Of a stretch of 64,000 nt of DNA, positions 63,861-64,000 are shown piece by piece. Each line of letters begins with the position of its first letter. Position 1 is the first letter of the stretch. The notes under the pieces were generated by a model. That model was not told where the DNA came from, made no database searches, and saw nothing but the letters and a program-made list of their open reading frames with translations. The stretch lies in assembly GCA_035628995.1 (NCBI GenBank), contig DASPIR010000023.1, positions 677,014 through 741,013 on the forward strand. The letters run 5' to 3'. This stretch comes from Clostridia bacterium (lineage in GTDB: Bacteria; Bacillota; Clostridia; Lutisporales; Lutisporaceae). Both the position numbers and the translations under genes were made by a program.

Positions 63861-64000
63861 TGAACTGATACCCGTTAATCGGACACAAATAAAAAGCCCT
63901 ATCGCAGAATTTCATAAAATTAAGCAGACTGACACCGTTTTTCGTATGGTGTCAGTTTAGTTTTTAATTGGATACGCTCATAGTTGTAAAAGTAGATATA
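63861..64000 (-). mobile_element. Right end of an IS3-family insertion sequence (partial)
   Basis: The plus-strand edge TGAACTGATACCCGTTAATC at 63861 looks like an IS3/IS150-type terminal inverted repeat (TGAACTG-ACCC...GACA). The sequence to the right encodes a transposase end on the minus strand. The left boundary lies about 150 bp upstream of the chemoreceptor start; the rest is outside the window, so the other end and target duplication cannot be checked. Confidence 0.7.
63920..64000 (-). CDS. IS3-family transposase OrfB, C-terminal end (truncated by window edge)
   Basis: The minus strand reads YIYFYNYERIQLKTKLTPYE and ends CQSA-stop at 63920. The YNxERIQ...LTPxEYR pattern is the tail of the DDE integrase domain of IS3-family OrfB proteins. 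Only 26 codons are inside the window. No disruption is seen in this piece. Confidence 0.8.
   Translation of the reverse strand, partial: YIYFYNYERIQLKTKLTPYEKRCQSA

Noticed and set aside
63763..63960. 65-codon plus-strand frame at the right end
   Set aside because: It crosses the IS3-family inverted repeat and the antisense of its transposase tail.
1..64000. CRISPR arrays, tRNA or rRNA genes
   Set aside because: No regularly spaced repeats and no tRNA-like cloverleaf or rRNA sequence was seen on either strand by eye.

Overview
The window looks like chromosome of an anaerobic, Gram-positive, low-GC Clostridia (Bacillota). Evidence: strong AGGAGG-type ribosome binding sites, an S-layer-homology protein, an electron-bifurcating NuoE/NuoF/fused flavoprotein operon, an oxygen-sensitive glycyl radical enzyme with its activase, SAM-I riboswitches, and AT-rich intergenic DNA with classical hairpin/poly-T terminators. 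Nearly all genes lie on the minus strand. The exceptions are the topoisomerase at the left edge and a plus-strand block at about 48.6-53.7 kb.

Layout. (1) 0-8.2 kb: 3' end of topB (+), then a three-gene operon (-) resembling the Sporomusa-type (Stn) NADH/NADPH/ferredoxin bifurcating transhydrogenase, and an EamA exporter. (2) 8.3-13.1 kb: apparent operon of a membrane methyltransferase, a GH3-like acyl-adenylating enzyme and a GGDEF/HD-GYP c-di-GMP protein. (3) 13.4-34.4 kb: a large surface-polysaccharide locus. It has an SLH protein and a small membrane protein at its head, a membrane 4,6-dehydratase, aminotransferases, an initiating sugar transferase, glycosyltransferases, genes for a 2,3-diamino-uronic acid, a Wzy-like polymerase, a MurJ-type flippase, VanZ, and the CpsC/CpsD/CpsB length-control and tyrosine-phosphorylation module. 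It is scarred by a galU remnant, a frameshifted MaoC gene, a frameshifted second sugar transferase and a decayed IS481-like transposase. (4) 34.9-47.6 kb: a catabolic and transport island on one strand: Liv ABC transporter, M20 hydrolase, YfcC-family carrier, DapA-like aldolase, MFS transporter, leucine/valine dehydrogenase, PanB and an IclR regulator.

(5) 48.1-50.6 kb: a DUF378 protein, then a two-gene unit of a single-pass membrane protein translationally coupled to a short FtsH-like AAA metalloprotease. (6) 50.7-53.7 kb: two tandem SAM-I riboswitches, each with its own terminator, in front of metN-metI-metQ. (7) 53.7-63.7 kb: a PHP phosphatase, a Na/phosphate symporter with PhoU domain, a MASE3-PAS-histidine kinase, a promoter- and terminator-bounded structured non-coding RNA, a YjjW/YjjI glycyl radical pair and a Cache-type chemoreceptor. 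(8) 63.86-64 kb: the 3' end of an IS3-family insertion sequence runs off the right edge.

The most noteworthy items are the conserved-looking ncRNA at about 58.97-59.22 kb, the split FtsH-like protease, the amino-sugar acylation branch (MaoC plus LpxD-like transferase) with clustered single-base homopolymer deletions, the tandem SAM riboswitches, and a 21-bp inverted repeat bracketing the YfcC carrier gene. All family names are from recognition of motifs and gene order; no database search was run.
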